Source of the DNA: Rhodanobacter sp.
GTDB taxonomy: Bacteria; Pseudomonadota; Gammaproteobacteria; Xanthomonadales; Rhodanobacteraceae
Assembly: GCA_024711345.1 (NCBI GenBank)
Contig: JANJTA010000032.1
Location: 1 to 64,000 of the forward strand
DNA length: 64,000 nucleotides
Reading direction: 5' to 3'
The notes beneath the pieces are model-generated. The model saw nothing but the letters and a program-made list of their open reading frames with translations, searched no databases and was not told the DNA's origin. Made by a program: the position numbers and the translations under genes. Positions 36,390 to 46,368 of this stretch are shown here, piece by piece (within the stretch, counting starts at the first letter, position 1; each line of letters starts with the position of its first letter).

Positions 36390-37118
36390 ATGAATTCCGT
36401 CATCCGCCCCAGCGGCCGCGCCAGCGACCAGCTGCGCGCCGTCAGCATCGAGCGCCACTACACCCGCCACGCCGAAGGCTCGGTGCTGGTCGGCTTCGGC
36501 GATACCCGCGTGCTGTGCACCGCCAGCATCGAGGATCGCGCGCCGGCCTGGCTGCGCGGCAAGGGCGAGGGCTGGATCACCGCCGAATACGGCATGCTGC
36601 CGCGCGCCACCAACACGCGCACCCAGCGCGAGGCCACCCGCGGCGGCCAGGGCGGCCGCACCATGGAGATCCAGCGGCTGATCGGCCGCAGCCTGCGCGC
36701 CTGCGTCAACCGGCAGGCGCTGGGCGAGCGCGTGATCACGCTGGACTGCGACGTGCTGCAGGCCGACGGCGGCACCCGCACCGCGGCGATCACCGGCGCC
36801 TACGTGGCCCTGGTGGACGCGGTGAACCTGCTGATGAAGCGCGAGAACCTCAAGCGCAACCCGGTGGTGGGCGCGGTCGCCGCGGTCTCGGTGGGCATCT
36901 ACAAGGGCGTGCCGGTGCTCGACCTCGACTACGCCGAGGATTCCGACTGCGACACCGACATGAACGTGGTGATGAACGACGGCGGCGGCTTCATCGAGGT
37001 GCAGGGCACCGCCGAAGGCCACGCGTTCCGCCGTGGCGAGATGGATGCGCTGCTGGCGCTGGCCGAGAAGGGCATCGGCGAGTTGGTCGCCGCGCAGCGC
37101 GCGGCGCTGGCGCAGTGA
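36390..37118 (+). CDS. rph: Ribonuclease PH
   Basis: A 242-aa phosphorolytic 3'-5' exoribonuclease trimming tRNA 3' ends. It begins [20 protein letters not shown] and has [32 protein letters not shown] and the phosphate site [15 protein letters not shown]. The C-terminus is full length, without the frameshift known from E. coli K-12. It is followed by rdgB after 22 bases. Confidence 0.96.
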   Translation: MNSVIRPSGRASDQLRAVSIERHYTRHAEGSVLVGFGDTRVLCTASIEDRAPAWLRGKGEGWITAEYGMLPRATNTRTQREATRGGQGGRTMEIQRLIGRSLRACVNRQALGERVITLDCDVLQADGGTRTAAITGAYVALVDAVNLLMKRENLKRNPVVGAVAAVSVGIYKGVPVLDLDYAEDSDCDTDMNVVMNDGGGFIEVQGTAEGHAFRRGEMDALLALAEKGIGELVAAQRAALAQ

Positions 37119-37140
37119 GCCGGGCATCGGGAATCGGCAG

Positions 37141-37743
37141 ATGACACAACGGGTGGTACTGGCCAGCAGCAACCGCGGCAAGCTCGCGGAGTTCAACGCC
37201 TTGCTCGCCGACAGCGGCTTCGAGGTGGTGACGCAAGCGAGCCTGGGCATCGCGGACGCCGAGGAGACCGGGCTCAGCTTCGTCGAGAACGCGCTGCTCA
37301 AGGCACGCCACGCCGCCCGCGCCAGCGGCCTGCCCGCCCTGGCCGACGACTCCGGCCTGTGCGTGGCGCACCTGCATGGCGCGCCCGGCCTGTACTCCGC
37401 CCGCTACGCCGGCGGCCACGGCGACAGCGCGGCGAACAACGCCAAGCTGCTGCGCGCACTGGACGGCGTGCCGCCGGCGCAGCGCGGCGCCTTCTTCATC
37501 TGCGCGCTGGTGCTGCTGCAGCACGCCGACGACCCCGCGCCATTGATCGCCGAAGGCCGCTGGCACGGCCGCGTGCTCGACGCGCCGCGCGGCGCGCAGG
37601 GCTTCGGCTACGACCCGCTGTTCCTGCCGCACGGCCAGTCGCGCAGTGCCGCCGAGCTCGCGCCGGCGCTGAAGAACACGCTCAGCCACCGCGGCCAGGC
37701 GCTGGCGCAGCTGCATGCGCGGCTGGCCGAAGCGCACGCATGA
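37141..37743 (+). CDS. rdgB: XTP/dITP diphosphatase RdgB
   Basis: A 200-aa house-cleaning pyrophosphatase removing ITP, dITP and XTP. The substrate and metal motifs are [13 protein letters not shown] at the N-terminus, [27 protein letters not shown] and FGYDPLF. The gene ends in an ATGA overlap with hemW, which implies coupled translation. Confidence 0.95.
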   Translation: MTQRVVLASSNRGKLAEFNALLADSGFEVVTQASLGIADAEETGLSFVENALLKARHAARASGLPALADDSGLCVAHLHGAPGLYSARYAGGHGDSAANNAKLLRALDGVPPAQRGAFFICALVLLQHADDPAPLIAEGRWHGRVLDAPRGAQGFGYDPLFLPHGQSRSAAELAPALKNTLSHRGQALAQLHARLAEAHA

Positions 37744-38906
37744 GCCTGGCCGCGCCACCGCTGTCGCTGTACGTGCACATGCCGTGGTGCGTGAAGAAGT
37801 GCCCGTACTGCGACTTCAACTCGCACGGCCTGCGCAGCGAGCCGCCGCCCTACGCCGCCTACATCGACCATCTGCTGGCCGACCTCGACGCCGACCGCGC
37901 CGACTTCGCCGCGGCGCTGGAAGGCCGTCCGCTGGTCAGCATCTTTTTCGGCGGCGGCACGCCCAGCCTGTTCGCGCCGGAGCTGATCGCGCGCCTGCTC
38001 GACGGCGTGCGCGAACGGCTGCCGCTGGAAGCCAATGCGGAGATCACCCTGGAGACCAACCCCGGCACGGTCGAGCACGGCCGCTTCGACGGCTACCTGG
38101 CCGCCGGGGTCAACCGCATCTCGTTCGGCGTGCAGAGCTTCGACGACGACAAGCTGAAGCGGCTCGGCCGCATCCACTCGGCCGGCGAGGCCGAGGCCGC
38201 GGTGAAATCGGCGCAGGACGCCGGCTACGCCAACATCAACCTCGACCTGATGTATGCGCTGCCGAAGCAGGAGCTGGACGGCGCGCTGGCCGACGTCGAG
38301 CGCGCCATCGCGCTCGCGCCCACGCACATCTCGCACTACCAGCTCACGCTGGAGCCGAACACGGTGTTCGCCGCCAACCCGCCGCCGCTGCCCGACGACG
38401 ACCACGCCTGGGCGATGCAGGAGGCCTGCGAGGCGCGCCTGGCCGAAGCCGGCTACGGCCAGTACGAAATCTCGGCGTACGCGCAGCCGGGCCGGCGCTG
38501 CGCGCACAACCTCAACTACTGGCAGTTCGGCGACTACCTCGGCATCGGCGCCGGCGCCCACGGCAAGCTCAGCGACGCGGCCACTGGCCTGGTGCGGCGG
38601 CGCTGGAAGAGCCGCCACCCGCGCGCCTACATGGAAGCGAACGGCGGCCCGGAGCGGATCGGCGGCGACAGCGTGGTCGGCGCGGACGAGTTGCCGTTCG
38701 AGTACATGCTCAACGCGCTGCGCCTGGTCCACGGCGTGCCGATGGCCGCCTTCGCCGAGCGCACCGGCCTGCCGCCGGTGCGCATCGCCGCCGCGCTGGC
38801 GACGGCGCGCCAGCGCGGCTGGCTGCACCACGATCCGCAACGGCTGCACACCACCGCGCTGGGCCAGCGTTTTCTCAACGACGTGATCGGCCTTTTTCTG
38901 GACTGA
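37740..38906 (+). CDS. hemW: Radical SAM haem chaperone HemW
   Basis: A 388-aa HemN-like protein. The cluster motif is CVKKCPYC, that is CxxxCxxC (Cys17, 21, 24), without the extra Cys of true coproporphyrinogen dehydrogenases, so it is the HemW type that binds haem and inserts it into proteins. Further motifs are [32 protein letters not shown] and [10 protein letters not shown]. It belongs to the rph-rdgB-hemW run. Confidence 0.94.
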   Translation: MSLAAPPLSLYVHMPWCVKKCPYCDFNSHGLRSEPPPYAAYIDHLLADLDADRADFAAALEGRPLVSIFFGGGTPSLFAPELIARLLDGVRERLPLEANAEITLETNPGTVEHGRFDGYLAAGVNRISFGVQSFDDDKLKRLGRIHSAGEAEAAVKSAQDAGYANINLDLMYALPKQELDGALADVERAIALAPTHISHYQLTLEPNTVFAANPPPLPDDDHAWAMQEACEARLAEAGYGQYEISAYAQPGRRCAHNLNYWQFGDYLGIGAGAHGKLSDAATGLVRRRWKSRHPRAYMEANGGPERIGGDSVVGADELPFEYMLNALRLVHGVPMAAFAERTGLPPVRIAAALATARQRGWLHHDPQRLHTTALGQRFLNDVIGLFLD

Positions 38907-38996
38907 AACGCAGGCTGCGGTTGCCCGAGCCCGGATGACATCTCTGCCGCAACCGGCATAGACTGGCCGCTCCGGGGGATTCACCAGGGTTCATGC

Positions 38997-41255
38997 ATGG
39001 ATGTCGGGCACGATCGACGTCACTCCGCGTTGCAGCAGGGCGGCCGCCTCGGCCATGCGCGCTGGCCGGCGCGCGCGCAGCGCCTGCTGGAAGCCAGCTG
39101 CCGCCAGTGCGTGGAAGGCCTGCAAGAGCCCCTGCGCCGCTGCCTGAGCGAGTTCGAGAAGCAGCTTTTCGCGCAGGCCGAGCGCGCGCACCATGCCGCC
39201 GACCAGCAGGACTGCTTCTCCAGCCGGCAGCGCGTGCTGCAGGGCCGCGCCGCCTACACGCAACGTTTCGTCCTGCGCATCGGCAGCGCGTTCAACGACA
39301 TCGACAGCGCCCGGCCCGCGCCGCCCGTCGCCGGCCCCAAGCCGTGGCAGACGCTGGCGCTGGTCGACCCCGACGAGCAGGAAGTGTCGATGAGCCTGGA
39401 ACAGCTGGGCGCCCGCGGCGAGGTGCGCCACGCCGGCGTGCTGTACGAGCTGGGCCATCGGCTGGCGGTGCTGATCGGCGCGCCGCCGCTGGAGGGGCTG
39501 GCGCTGCCGCTGGGTCCCTACGCGCTGGCGCACGCCTGCCACGAGGCGGCGGCGGAGCTCGAGCTGCCGCTGCCGCACCAGTTGCTGCTGCTGCAGCACT
39601 TCGACCAGTGGGTGATCCAGGCGCTGGCGCCGATGTACGACGTCGTCAATGCGCACCTGCAGGGCGACGGCATCCTGCCGCAGCTGCGCAGCATTCCGAT
39701 CCCGCGCCACATCGGCAAACGATCGCGCCCCGCCGGCGGCACCGATGCCGCCGCTGCCGGCGAAGCGGCCGCCGCGCCCGCCGGCAGCGGCGGCGGCAGC
39801 GGCGCGCCGATCGAGGTGCTGGAATCGCTGCGCGACCTGCTCGCGCGCCAGCGCGCCGGCCAGAGCGGGCGCCACGGCGAGGCGGCCGGTCGCGCCGCCA
39901 GCGAACAGGAGCTGCAATCCGCGCTGGGCGCGCTGCAGCAGCACCTGGCCCAGGTCACCGACCAGGCCGGCCGTGAATTGCGCAGCGCGGCGCGATTGCG
40001 CGAGGAGCTGCTGGCCCAGCTCAATGCCGGCAAGCCCGGCGACGCGCCACGCACCCGCTTGAGCGACGAGCAGGGCGACAAGGTCGAACTGGTCGCGCGA
40101 TTGTTCGAGCAGCTTGGCCAGCAACTGCAACACGGCGGCAGCGCCCACCAGTTGCTCGGCGAACTGCAGTTGCCGGTCCTGCGCATGGCGGTGACCGACC
40201 GCGGCTTCTTCGAGCAGCGCGAGCATCCGGCACGCCGGCTGCTCGACACGGTGACCGCTGCCGCGAACGACTGGCTCGACGGCAGCGACGACGAGAGCAA
40301 CCGGCCGCTGGCCAGCAAGCTCGAGCAACTGGTCGCCCGCGCCAGCCGGGAACCGCCCAGCGCGGGCCTGTACACCACGCTGCTGGCCGACATCGAGCAC
40401 CACCTGGCCCTGCTCACGCGCAAGGCGCAGGCCGCCGAACGGCGTCACGTGGAAGCCGCGCAGGGGCGCGAGCGGCTGGACCAGGCCCGCCACCGCGCCG
40501 GCGAACTGATGGCCGAACGCTTCGCGCTGTCGCCGCCGCGCGGCTTGCTGCGCGCCCTGCTCGACCGTGCCTGGTCCGACGTGCTGGCCCTGACCCTGCT
40601 GCGCCACGGCGAGGACAGCGAGGCGTTCGGCATGCAACTGGCGATCACCGACCAGTTGCTCGGCCGCCTGCCGGTGGGCGATCGCCGGCAGTTGCAGGCA
40701 GAGGTGGAAGCCGGCCTGCAGCAGATCGGCATGCACGCCGAGGAAGCCGTGCAGGTGGCGCAGCGACTGCTCGGCGCAGGCGGCCCCGACCCCGTCGGCG
40801 AGCTGCCCAGCGCCACCGACCTCGCCCTGCGCCTGAAACAGCACCAACGCCTCGGCGAACTGCAGTCCGCCCCGCCGCCGGAGCCGGTGCCGGCGCCACC
40901 GGCCGCGGCGCCGGAGCCCAGCCCGCGTGAACGTGACATCGAGCAGCATCTGCGCCAATTGCCGTTCGGCAGCTGGTTCGAATTCGTCGACCCGGCCAGC
41001 GGGCGGATCGCCCGCCGCAAGCTGGCCTGGTACTCGCCGGTCTCCGGACATTGCCTGCTGGTCAGCCGGCGCGGCCAGCGCGGCGAGGAGATGAGCCTGA
41101 CGCAACTGGCCCGCGAAGTGGCCAGCGGTCGCGCCTGCGAGGTGCCGGCACAGCCGGAGAGCCTGCTCGACCGCGCCTGGCGCAGCCTCACCGGCAGCCT
41201 GCGTCAGGCCACCGCGCCCCGCCGCCCCGCCCCGCCCGAGGACGCCCGCCGATGA
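38997..41255 (+). CDS. DUF1631 protein
   Basis: A 752-aa protein of the DUF1631 family, sometimes wrongly labelled thymidine phosphorylase in databases. The pattern fits throughout: ARAQRLLEASCRQCVEGL near the start, a central Gln/Ala/Gly-rich linker (about 240-340), and VARLFEQLGQQLQHGG...FFEQREHPARRLLDTV. Its C-terminal 100 residues (LPFGSWFEFVDPASGRIARRKLAWYSPVSGHCLLVSRRG) look like a PilZ-related beta-barrel. Its stop overlaps a separate PilZ gene by 4 bases, so the two probably act together in cyclic-di-GMP signalling; that is inference. Confidence 0.85.
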   Translation: MDVGHDRRHSALQQGGRLGHARWPARAQRLLEASCRQCVEGLQEPLRRCLSEFEKQLFAQAERAHHAADQQDCFSSRQRVLQGRAAYTQRFVLRIGSAFNDIDSARPAPPVAGPKPWQTLALVDPDEQEVSMSLEQLGARGEVRHAGVLYELGHRLAVLIGAPPLEGLALPLGPYALAHACHEAAAELELPLPHQLLLLQHFDQWVIQALAPMYDVVNAHLQGDGILPQLRSIPIPRHIGKRSRPAGGTDAAAAGEAAAAPAGSGGGSGAPIEVLESLRDLLARQRAGQSGRHGEAAGRAASEQELQSALGALQQHLAQVTDQAGRELRSAARLREELLAQLNAGKPGDAPRTRLSDEQGDKVELVARLFEQLGQQLQHGGSAHQLLGELQLPVLRMAVTDRGFFEQREHPARRLLDTVTAAANDWLDGSDDESNRPLASKLEQLVARASREPPSAGLYTTLLADIEHHLALLTRKAQAAERRHVEAAQGRERLDQARHRAGELMAERFALSPPRGLLRALLDRAWSDVLALTLLRHGEDSEAFGMQLAITDQLLGRLPVGDRRQLQAEVEAGLQQIGMHAEEAVQVAQRLLGAGGPDPVGELPSATDLALRLKQHQRLGELQSAPPPEPVPAPPAAAPEPSPRERDIEQHLRQLPFGSWFEFVDPASGRIARRKLAWYSPVSGHCLLVSRRGQRGEEMSLTQLAREVASGRACEVPAQPESLLDRAWRSLTGSLRQATAPRRPAPPEDARR

Positions 41256-41599
41256 GCAGCAGCGACCAGCGCCGCGCCGAACGCAAGCGCGCCAGCGCCA
41301 ACGCCGTGGTCACCGACGCGATCAGCGGCCTGCCGATCGGTCACCTGGGCAACCTGTCGATGACCGGCATGCTGCTGATCGGCGCGCAGGCGCCGCGCAG
41401 CGAAGCGCTGTACCAGGTCAGCCTGATCCTGCCCGGGGCGGAGCAGATGCTGGCGCCGTCGCAGCCGATCGAGGTCGGCATCCAGGAGCAGTGGCACGAG
41501 GCCGCCGCCAGTTCGGGGCAGATCTGGGCCGGCTACCGCATCGTGGCGATCACCGACGCCGACGCCGCGCGGATCGAGAACTGGCTGGCGCAGGACTGA
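41252..41599 (+). CDS. PilZ-domain protein
   Basis: A 115-aa PilZ domain. The N-terminal DQRRAERKRAS supplies the RxxxR motif and GHLGNLSMTGMLL corresponds to the (D/N)xSxxG motif, although Asn stands where Asp is usual. These two motifs bind cyclic-di-GMP in the family. The start overlaps the DUF1631 stop (ATGA at 41252-41255). Confidence 0.88.
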   Translation: MSSSDQRRAERKRASANAVVTDAISGLPIGHLGNLSMTGMLLIGAQAPRSEALYQVSLILPGAEQMLAPSQPIEVGIQEQWHEAAASSGQIWAGYRIVAITDADAARIENWLAQD

Positions 41600-41743
41600 C
41601 CGCAGCCGTCGTTCGCTGGCGGGCGGCGCGCGTACGCGCGATCATGGCCACCTGTTTCCCCTTCCCCGTTCACGGGCCGCGCCGGCGCCCGCGCGACGCG
41701 GCCACCGGCCGCCGCCACCTGCCCGCGCCGCCGAGGAGTCCCC

Positions 41744-43060
41744 ATGCACGAGCAGGCTGCCCCGCTGTATCCGCACCACCTGGCCACCCTGCGCGAACGC
41801 GCCGACCAGGCCCTCGCACTGGGCGGCTTCGACCACCTGCTGGTCGCCGCCGGCACGCCGCTGCGCAAGTTCCTCGACGACCAGGACTATCCCTTCATCG
41901 CCAACCCGCACTTCCGGCACTGGTTGCCGCTGGAGGGCGCGCCGGGCAGCTGGGTCGTCTACACGCCGGGCGCGAGGCCGAAGCTGGTGTTCGTGCAGCC
42001 GCGCGATTACTGGCACGTGGTGCCGGAAGCGCCGCGCGGCTACTGGGTCGAGCACTTCGACATCGTCACCGTGCGCAGCGCGGCGGAAGCCGTCGCACAG
42101 TTGCCGGCCGGCCGGCGCGCGGTGCTCGCTCCGGCCTGCCCCGGCATCGACGGCGTGGAGGCCAACAACCCGCAGACGGTGCTCGACTACCTGCACTGGC
42201 ACCGTTCCTACAAGACGCCGTACGAACTGGCGCTGATGCGCGAAGCCAGCCGCATCGGCACGCGCGCGCACCGCGCCGCCGAGGCCGCCTTCCGCGCCGG
42301 CCGCAGCGAGTTCGGCATCCACCTGACCTACCTCGCCGCCGCGCGCCAGACCGATGCCGAGCTGCCCTACGCCAGCATCGTGGGCCTGAACGAACACGGC
42401 GCGGTGCTGCACTACACGCACTTCGACCGCATGCCGCCGCAGGAAAGCCGCTCGTTCCTGATCGACGCCGGCGCCAGCGCCGCCGGCTACGCCAGCGACA
42501 TCACGCGCACCTACGCCGCGCCCCAGGCGGGCGAATTCCAGGCCCTGATCGACAGTCTCGACGCCGCCCAGCAGGGTTTCGCGGCGAAAGTGCGCGCCGG
42601 GCAGAGCTACCCCGAACTGCACCTCCATGCCCACCACGTCATCGCCGGCGTGCTGCGCGAGCATGGCTTCATCCGCATGAGCGCGGAAAGCGCGGTCGAG
42701 TCCGGCGTCAGCAGCGCATTCTTCCCGCACGGCCTGGGCCACCCGATCGGCCTGCAGGTGCATGACGTCGCCGGCTTCCAGCAGAGCGAACGCGGCGGCA
42801 GCATCCCGCGCCCGGACGGCCACCCCTACCTGCGCATGACGCGCGTGCTGGAAGCGGGCATGGTGGTGACGATCGAGCCCGGCCTGTACTTCGTCGACAT
42901 GCTGCTGGCCGAATTGCGCGACAAGCCGGTCGCCGCCGACGTCGACTGGGCGAAGGTCGATCACTTCCGCCAGTACGGCGGCATCCGCATCGAGGACGAT
43001 GTGGTGTGCACCGACGGCGCGCCGGAAAACCTCACGCGCGATGCGTTCGCGCTGAGCTGA
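41744..43060 (+). CDS. pepQ: Xaa-Pro dipeptidase PepQ
   Basis: A 438-aa M24 metallopeptidase splitting dipeptides with C-terminal proline. The creatinase-like N-terminal domain is followed by the pita-bread domain with metal ligands in LIDAGASAAGYASDITRTY, FPHGLGHPIGLQVHDV, TIEPGLYF and IRIEDDVV. The PepQ-specific insert around HGHPYLRMTRVLE-like sequence (DGHPYLRMTRVLEAGM) is present. The 144-base gap before it holds no clear gene. Confidence 0.93.
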   Translation: MHEQAAPLYPHHLATLRERADQALALGGFDHLLVAAGTPLRKFLDDQDYPFIANPHFRHWLPLEGAPGSWVVYTPGARPKLVFVQPRDYWHVVPEAPRGYWVEHFDIVTVRSAAEAVAQLPAGRRAVLAPACPGIDGVEANNPQTVLDYLHWHRSYKTPYELALMREASRIGTRAHRAAEAAFRAGRSEFGIHLTYLAAARQTDAELPYASIVGLNEHGAVLHYTHFDRMPPQESRSFLIDAGASAAGYASDITRTYAAPQAGEFQALIDSLDAAQQGFAAKVRAGQSYPELHLHAHHVIAGVLREHGFIRMSAESAVESGVSSAFFPHGLGHPIGLQVHDVAGFQQSERGGSIPRPDGHPYLRMTRVLEAGMVVTIEPGLYFVDMLLAELRDKPVAADVDWAKVDHFRQYGGIRIEDDVVCTDGAPENLTRDAFALS

Positions 43061-43256
43061 GCCGCCGCACCCGCGGTTCGCTCTTGTTCCGGGGCTTTCG
43101 CCCGCCACAGGAAGGGCGGAAGCTTCTGGTTCCCGGGCGGACCCGCGCCATGGAGAGTGATGCGGGGACACCGCGGCCTCGCTGCGACATTCGTCCACAC
43201 CGCGCCTACATCCGTGCGGCGTATGCTGACGAACAGGTGATGCAGGGATTCGTCGC

Positions 43257-43487
43257 ATGTCCGATTCCGCGATTTCCAGCGTTCCGCCCGCAAGCCTCCG
43301 GGGGGCGCCACGCCCGCTGCGGCGACTGACGTTCGAGCTGTTCGGCATCGTCGCACTGAAGCTCGCGGCGCTCGTGCTGATCTGGTGGGTGGTGTTCGCG
43401 CCGCAGCCGAAGCCCGATGTCAGTCCGGCGGCCGTCGCGCAGCGACTGGCCCCTGCCGTTCCCGCGCCGACGGAAGCTCGCCCATGA
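43257..43487 (+). CDS. cydP: Small cytochrome bd-associated membrane protein CydP
   Basis: A 76-aa protein with one membrane segment (FELFGIVALKLAALVLIWWVVFA) and a Pro/Ala-rich tail. Its size, single helix ending in FAPQPK, and 4-base overlap (ATGA at 43484-43487) with cydA match the putative small subunit named CydP in this group. Function is inferred from position. The 196-base gap upstream (43061-43256) shows no recognisable regulator site. Confidence 0.78.
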   Translation: MSDSAISSVPPASLRGAPRPLRRLTFELFGIVALKLAALVLIWWVVFAPQPKPDVSPAAVAQRLAPAVPAPTEARP

Positions 43488-45055
43488 TCCTGATCGATAC
43501 CGACGTCGTCACGCTGTCGCGCCTGCAGTTCGCGCTGACCGCGCTGTACCACTTCCTGTTCGTGCCGCTGACGCTGGGACTGGTGTGGATCCTGGCCATC
43601 ATGGAAAGCGTCTACGTGATGACCGGGCGCGAGGTATGGAAGCGCATGGTGCAGTTCTGGGGCGTGCTGTTCGGCATCAACTTCGCCATGGGCGTGGCCA
43701 CCGGGGTGACCATGGAATTCCAGTTCGGCATGAACTGGGCCTACTACTCGCACTACGTGGGCGACATCTTCGGTGCGCCGCTGGCCATCGAGGGGCTGAT
43801 GGCATTCTTCCTCGAGGCGACCCTGATCGGCGTGTTCTTCATGGGCTGGGAGCGCCTCTCGCGCATCAAGCACCTGCTGGTGACCTGGTTCCTGGCGCTG
43901 GGCACCAGCCTGTCGGCGCTGTGGATCCTGGTGGCGAACGCGTGGATGCAGAATCCGGTGGGCGCCGCGTTCAACCCCGAGACGATGCGCATGGAGGTCA
44001 CCTCGTTCTCCGCGGTGCTGTTCAACCCGGTGGCCCAGGAGAAGTTCGTGCACACGGTGAGCGCCGGCTACGTGCTGGGCGCGATGTTCGTGCTGTCGAT
44101 CAGCGCGTGGTATCTGCTGCGCGGGCGCAACGTGGATTTTGCCAAGCGCTCGATGACGGTGGCAGCGAGCTTCGGCCTGGCCGCGGCGCTGTCGGTAGTG
44201 GTGCTCGGCGACGAATCCGGCTATGGCGTGTCGCTGAACCAGAAGATGAAGATGGCCGCGATCGAGGCGATGTGGGAGACCGAGCCGGCGCCGGCGCCGT
44301 TCACCGTGTTCGGTCTGCCCGACATGCAGCAGCGCACCACCCGTTACGCGTTGAAGATCCCGTGGGTGATGGGGCTGATCGGCACCCGCTCGCTGGACCA
44401 GACCATGCCCGGCATCAACGAACTGGTGGATGACGCCAGGGGCCGCATCGGCAACGGCCTCCAGGCCTACGACGCGATGCTGATGCTGCGCCAGGACAAG
44501 AACGACGCCCAGGCCAAAGCGACGCTCGCCGCGCATGACCAGGACCTCGGCTACGCGTTGCTGCTGAAGAAGTACGTCGACGACCCGCGCCGGGCCACGC
44601 CGGCGGAGATCCAGCAGGCCGCCGACAGCACCATCCCGAACGTGCCGGTGCTGTTCTGGTCGTTCCGCATCATGGTCGCCTGCGGTTTCTATTTCATCGC
44701 GCTGTTCGCGCTCTCGTTCTGGAAAGCCAGCCGGCGCACGCTGGAGAGTCAGCGCTGGTACCTGCAGCTGGCCTTGTGGAGCCTGCCGCTGCCGTGGATC
44801 GCCATCGAGCTGGGCTGGATCGTGGCCGAGTACGGCCGCCAGCCGTGGGCGATCGAGGGCGTGCTGCCCACCGCGCTGGGCGTGTCGGCGTTGAGCGCGG
44901 GCCAGGTATGGACGTCGCTGGGCGGCTTCGTGCTGTTCTACACCGCGCTGGCGGTGGTCGACGTGGTGCTGATGCTGAAGTTCGCGCGCAAGGGGCCGGA
45001 CGGGCTGGGCATCTGGCCGCCGGCGACCACGCTTCTTCCCGCCGGCCGGCCCTGA
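43484..45055 (+). CDS. cydA: Cytochrome bd ubiquinol oxidase subunit I
   Basis: A 523-aa inner-membrane subunit carrying the haems of the high-affinity quinol oxidase. It begins [30 protein letters not shown] (the His is a haem ligand in the family) and has [13 protein letters not shown], the conserved segment near the quinol-binding side. The Q-loop is of the long type (E. coli CydA is 522 aa). It is coupled to cydP and followed by cydB after 10 bases. Confidence 0.95.
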   Translation: MILIDTDVVTLSRLQFALTALYHFLFVPLTLGLVWILAIMESVYVMTGREVWKRMVQFWGVLFGINFAMGVATGVTMEFQFGMNWAYYSHYVGDIFGAPLAIEGLMAFFLEATLIGVFFMGWERLSRIKHLLVTWFLALGTSLSALWILVANAWMQNPVGAAFNPETMRMEVTSFSAVLFNPVAQEKFVHTVSAGYVLGAMFVLSISAWYLLRGRNVDFAKRSMTVAASFGLAAALSVVVLGDESGYGVSLNQKMKMAAIEAMWETEPAPAPFTVFGLPDMQQRTTRYALKIPWVMGLIGTRSLDQTMPGINELVDDARGRIGNGLQAYDAMLMLRQDKNDAQAKATLAAHDQDLGYALLLKKYVDDPRRATPAEIQQAADSTIPNVPVLFWSFRIMVACGFYFIALFALSFWKASRRTLESQRWYLQLALWSLPLPWIAIELGWIVAEYGRQPWAIEGVLPTALGVSALSAGQVWTSLGGFVLFYTALAVVDVVLMLKFARKGPDGLGIWPPATTLLPAGRP

Positions 45056-45065
45056 GGAGATCGCC

Positions 45066-46196
45066 ATGCTCGACTACGCCACGCTGCGGGTGATCTGGTG
45101 GGCCTTGCTGGGCACGCTGCTGATCGGTTTCGCGATCATGGACGGCTTCGACTTCGGCGTCGCCGGCCTGCTCAAGGTGCTCGGTCGCGACAACGAGGAA
45201 CGGCAGGTGCTGCTGGAGGGTATCGAGCCGACCTGGGAGGGCAACCAGGTGTGGTTCATCCTGGCCGGCGGCGCCACCTTCGCGGCGTGGCCGACGCTTT
45301 ACGCGGTGTCGTTTTCCGGCATGTATTTCGCCATCGCGCTGGTGCTGCTGGCCTTCATCCTGCGCCCGGTCGGCTTCAACTTCCGCGGCAAGGTCCACGA
45401 CCCGCGCTGGGCCTCGCTGTGGGACTGGGTGCTGACCGGTTCCGGGCTGGCGGTGATGCTGCTGGCCGGCGTCGCCTTCGGCAACCTGTTCCTCGGCCTG
45501 CCGTTCCGCTTCGACGATGACCTGCGCATGAGCTGGCACGGCGGCTTCCTCGGCCTGCTGCATCCGTTCGCGCTGCTGTGCGGGCTGGTCTCGCTCGCCA
45601 TGCTGCTGGCGCACGGCGCGTGCTTCGCGGCACTGAAGGCCGACCATGCGATCGCCGAGCGTGCGGTGGCAATCGCGCGCTGGACCACGCTGGCGTTCGC
45701 CGTGCTGTACGTGCTGGCCGGTATCTGGCTGGCCTGGGGCGTGCCTGGCTATGCGGTGGTCGGGCCGGCCGCAACCGGAGACGTCTCCAACCCGCTGTAC
45801 AAGCAGGTCGCGGCCGGCGGCAGCTGGTTCGCCGGCTACCTGCAGTACCCGTGGTTCTGGCTCGCGCCGGCGCTGGCGCTGGCCGCGGCGGTCGGCGTGC
45901 AGGCGCTGGTCGGTCGGCGCAACGCGGCCGGCTTCCTCGCCAGCAGCGTGATGGTGGGCGGCACGATCGCCTCGGCCGGCTTCGCGCTGTTTCCGTTCCT
46001 GCTGCCGTCCAGCCTCGACCCGCGTTCCAGCCTCACCGTGTGGGACGCCTCGTCGAGCCGCGGCACGCTGCAGCTGATGCTGGTGGCCACCTTGCTGCTG
46101 CTGCCGATCGTCATCCTCTACACCGGCTGGGTGTACCGGGTGATGCGCGGGCGCGTCACGCTGGACGAGGTGCGCAAGGCGCACGGCGGTTATTGA
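45066..46196 (+). CDS. cydB: Cytochrome bd ubiquinol oxidase subunit II
   Basis: A 376-aa membrane partner of CydA with eight or nine helices. It starts [31 protein letters not shown], the typical opening, and has [30 protein letters not shown] lies 6 bases before its ATG, and cydX follows after 15 bases. Confidence 0.95.
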   Translation: MLDYATLRVIWWALLGTLLIGFAIMDGFDFGVAGLLKVLGRDNEERQVLLEGIEPTWEGNQVWFILAGGATFAAWPTLYAVSFSGMYFAIALVLLAFILRPVGFNFRGKVHDPRWASLWDWVLTGSGLAVMLLAGVAFGNLFLGLPFRFDDDLRMSWHGGFLGLLHPFALLCGLVSLAMLLAHGACFAALKADHAIAERAVAIARWTTLAFAVLYVLAGIWLAWGVPGYAVVGPAATGDVSNPLYKQVAAGGSWFAGYLQYPWFWLAPALALAAAVGVQALVGRRNAAGFLASSVMVGGTIASAGFALFPFLLPSSLDPRSSLTVWDASSSRGTLQLMLVATLLLLPIVILYTGWVYRVMRGRVTLDEVRKAHGGY

Positions 46197-46211
46197 AGGG
46201 AGGGCGGAGCG

Positions 46212-46352
46212 ATGTGGTATTTCTCGTGGATCCTCGGCCTGGGCCTGGCCTGCGCCTTCGCCATCCTCAACGCGATGTGGTACGAGCTGCACGCCACCGA
46301 CGAGGCGAACCGCCAGCGCGAGGATTCCGAACTGCCGGACGCGCTGACCTAG
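46212..46352 (+). CDS. cydX: Cytochrome bd small subunit CydX
   Basis: A 46-aa protein, MWYFSWILGLGLACAFAILN and a short tail ending SELPDALT. The MWYFSWILG opening, single membrane helix and NAMWYE segment are diagnostic of CydX/YbgT, which stabilises the haems of the bd oxidase. GGAGCG lies 5 bases upstream. It completes cydP-cydA-cydB-cydX and converges with pepP 16 bases away. Confidence 0.93.
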   Translation: MWYFSWILGLGLACAFAILNAMWYELHATDEANRQREDSELPDALT

Positions 46353-46368
46353 CGACGTCCCGATCCGT

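Noticed and set aside
35445..37301. Long upstream extension of the gmk frame
   Set aside because: It runs antisense through rph and rdgB and out of frame through yicC; gmk homology begins only at 35444.
41642..45067. Minus-strand open frame of over 1100 codons opposite pepQ and cydA
   Set aside because: Same artefact: the plus strand holds pepQ, cydP and cydA with diagnostic motifs, and the minus translation has no recognisable domain.
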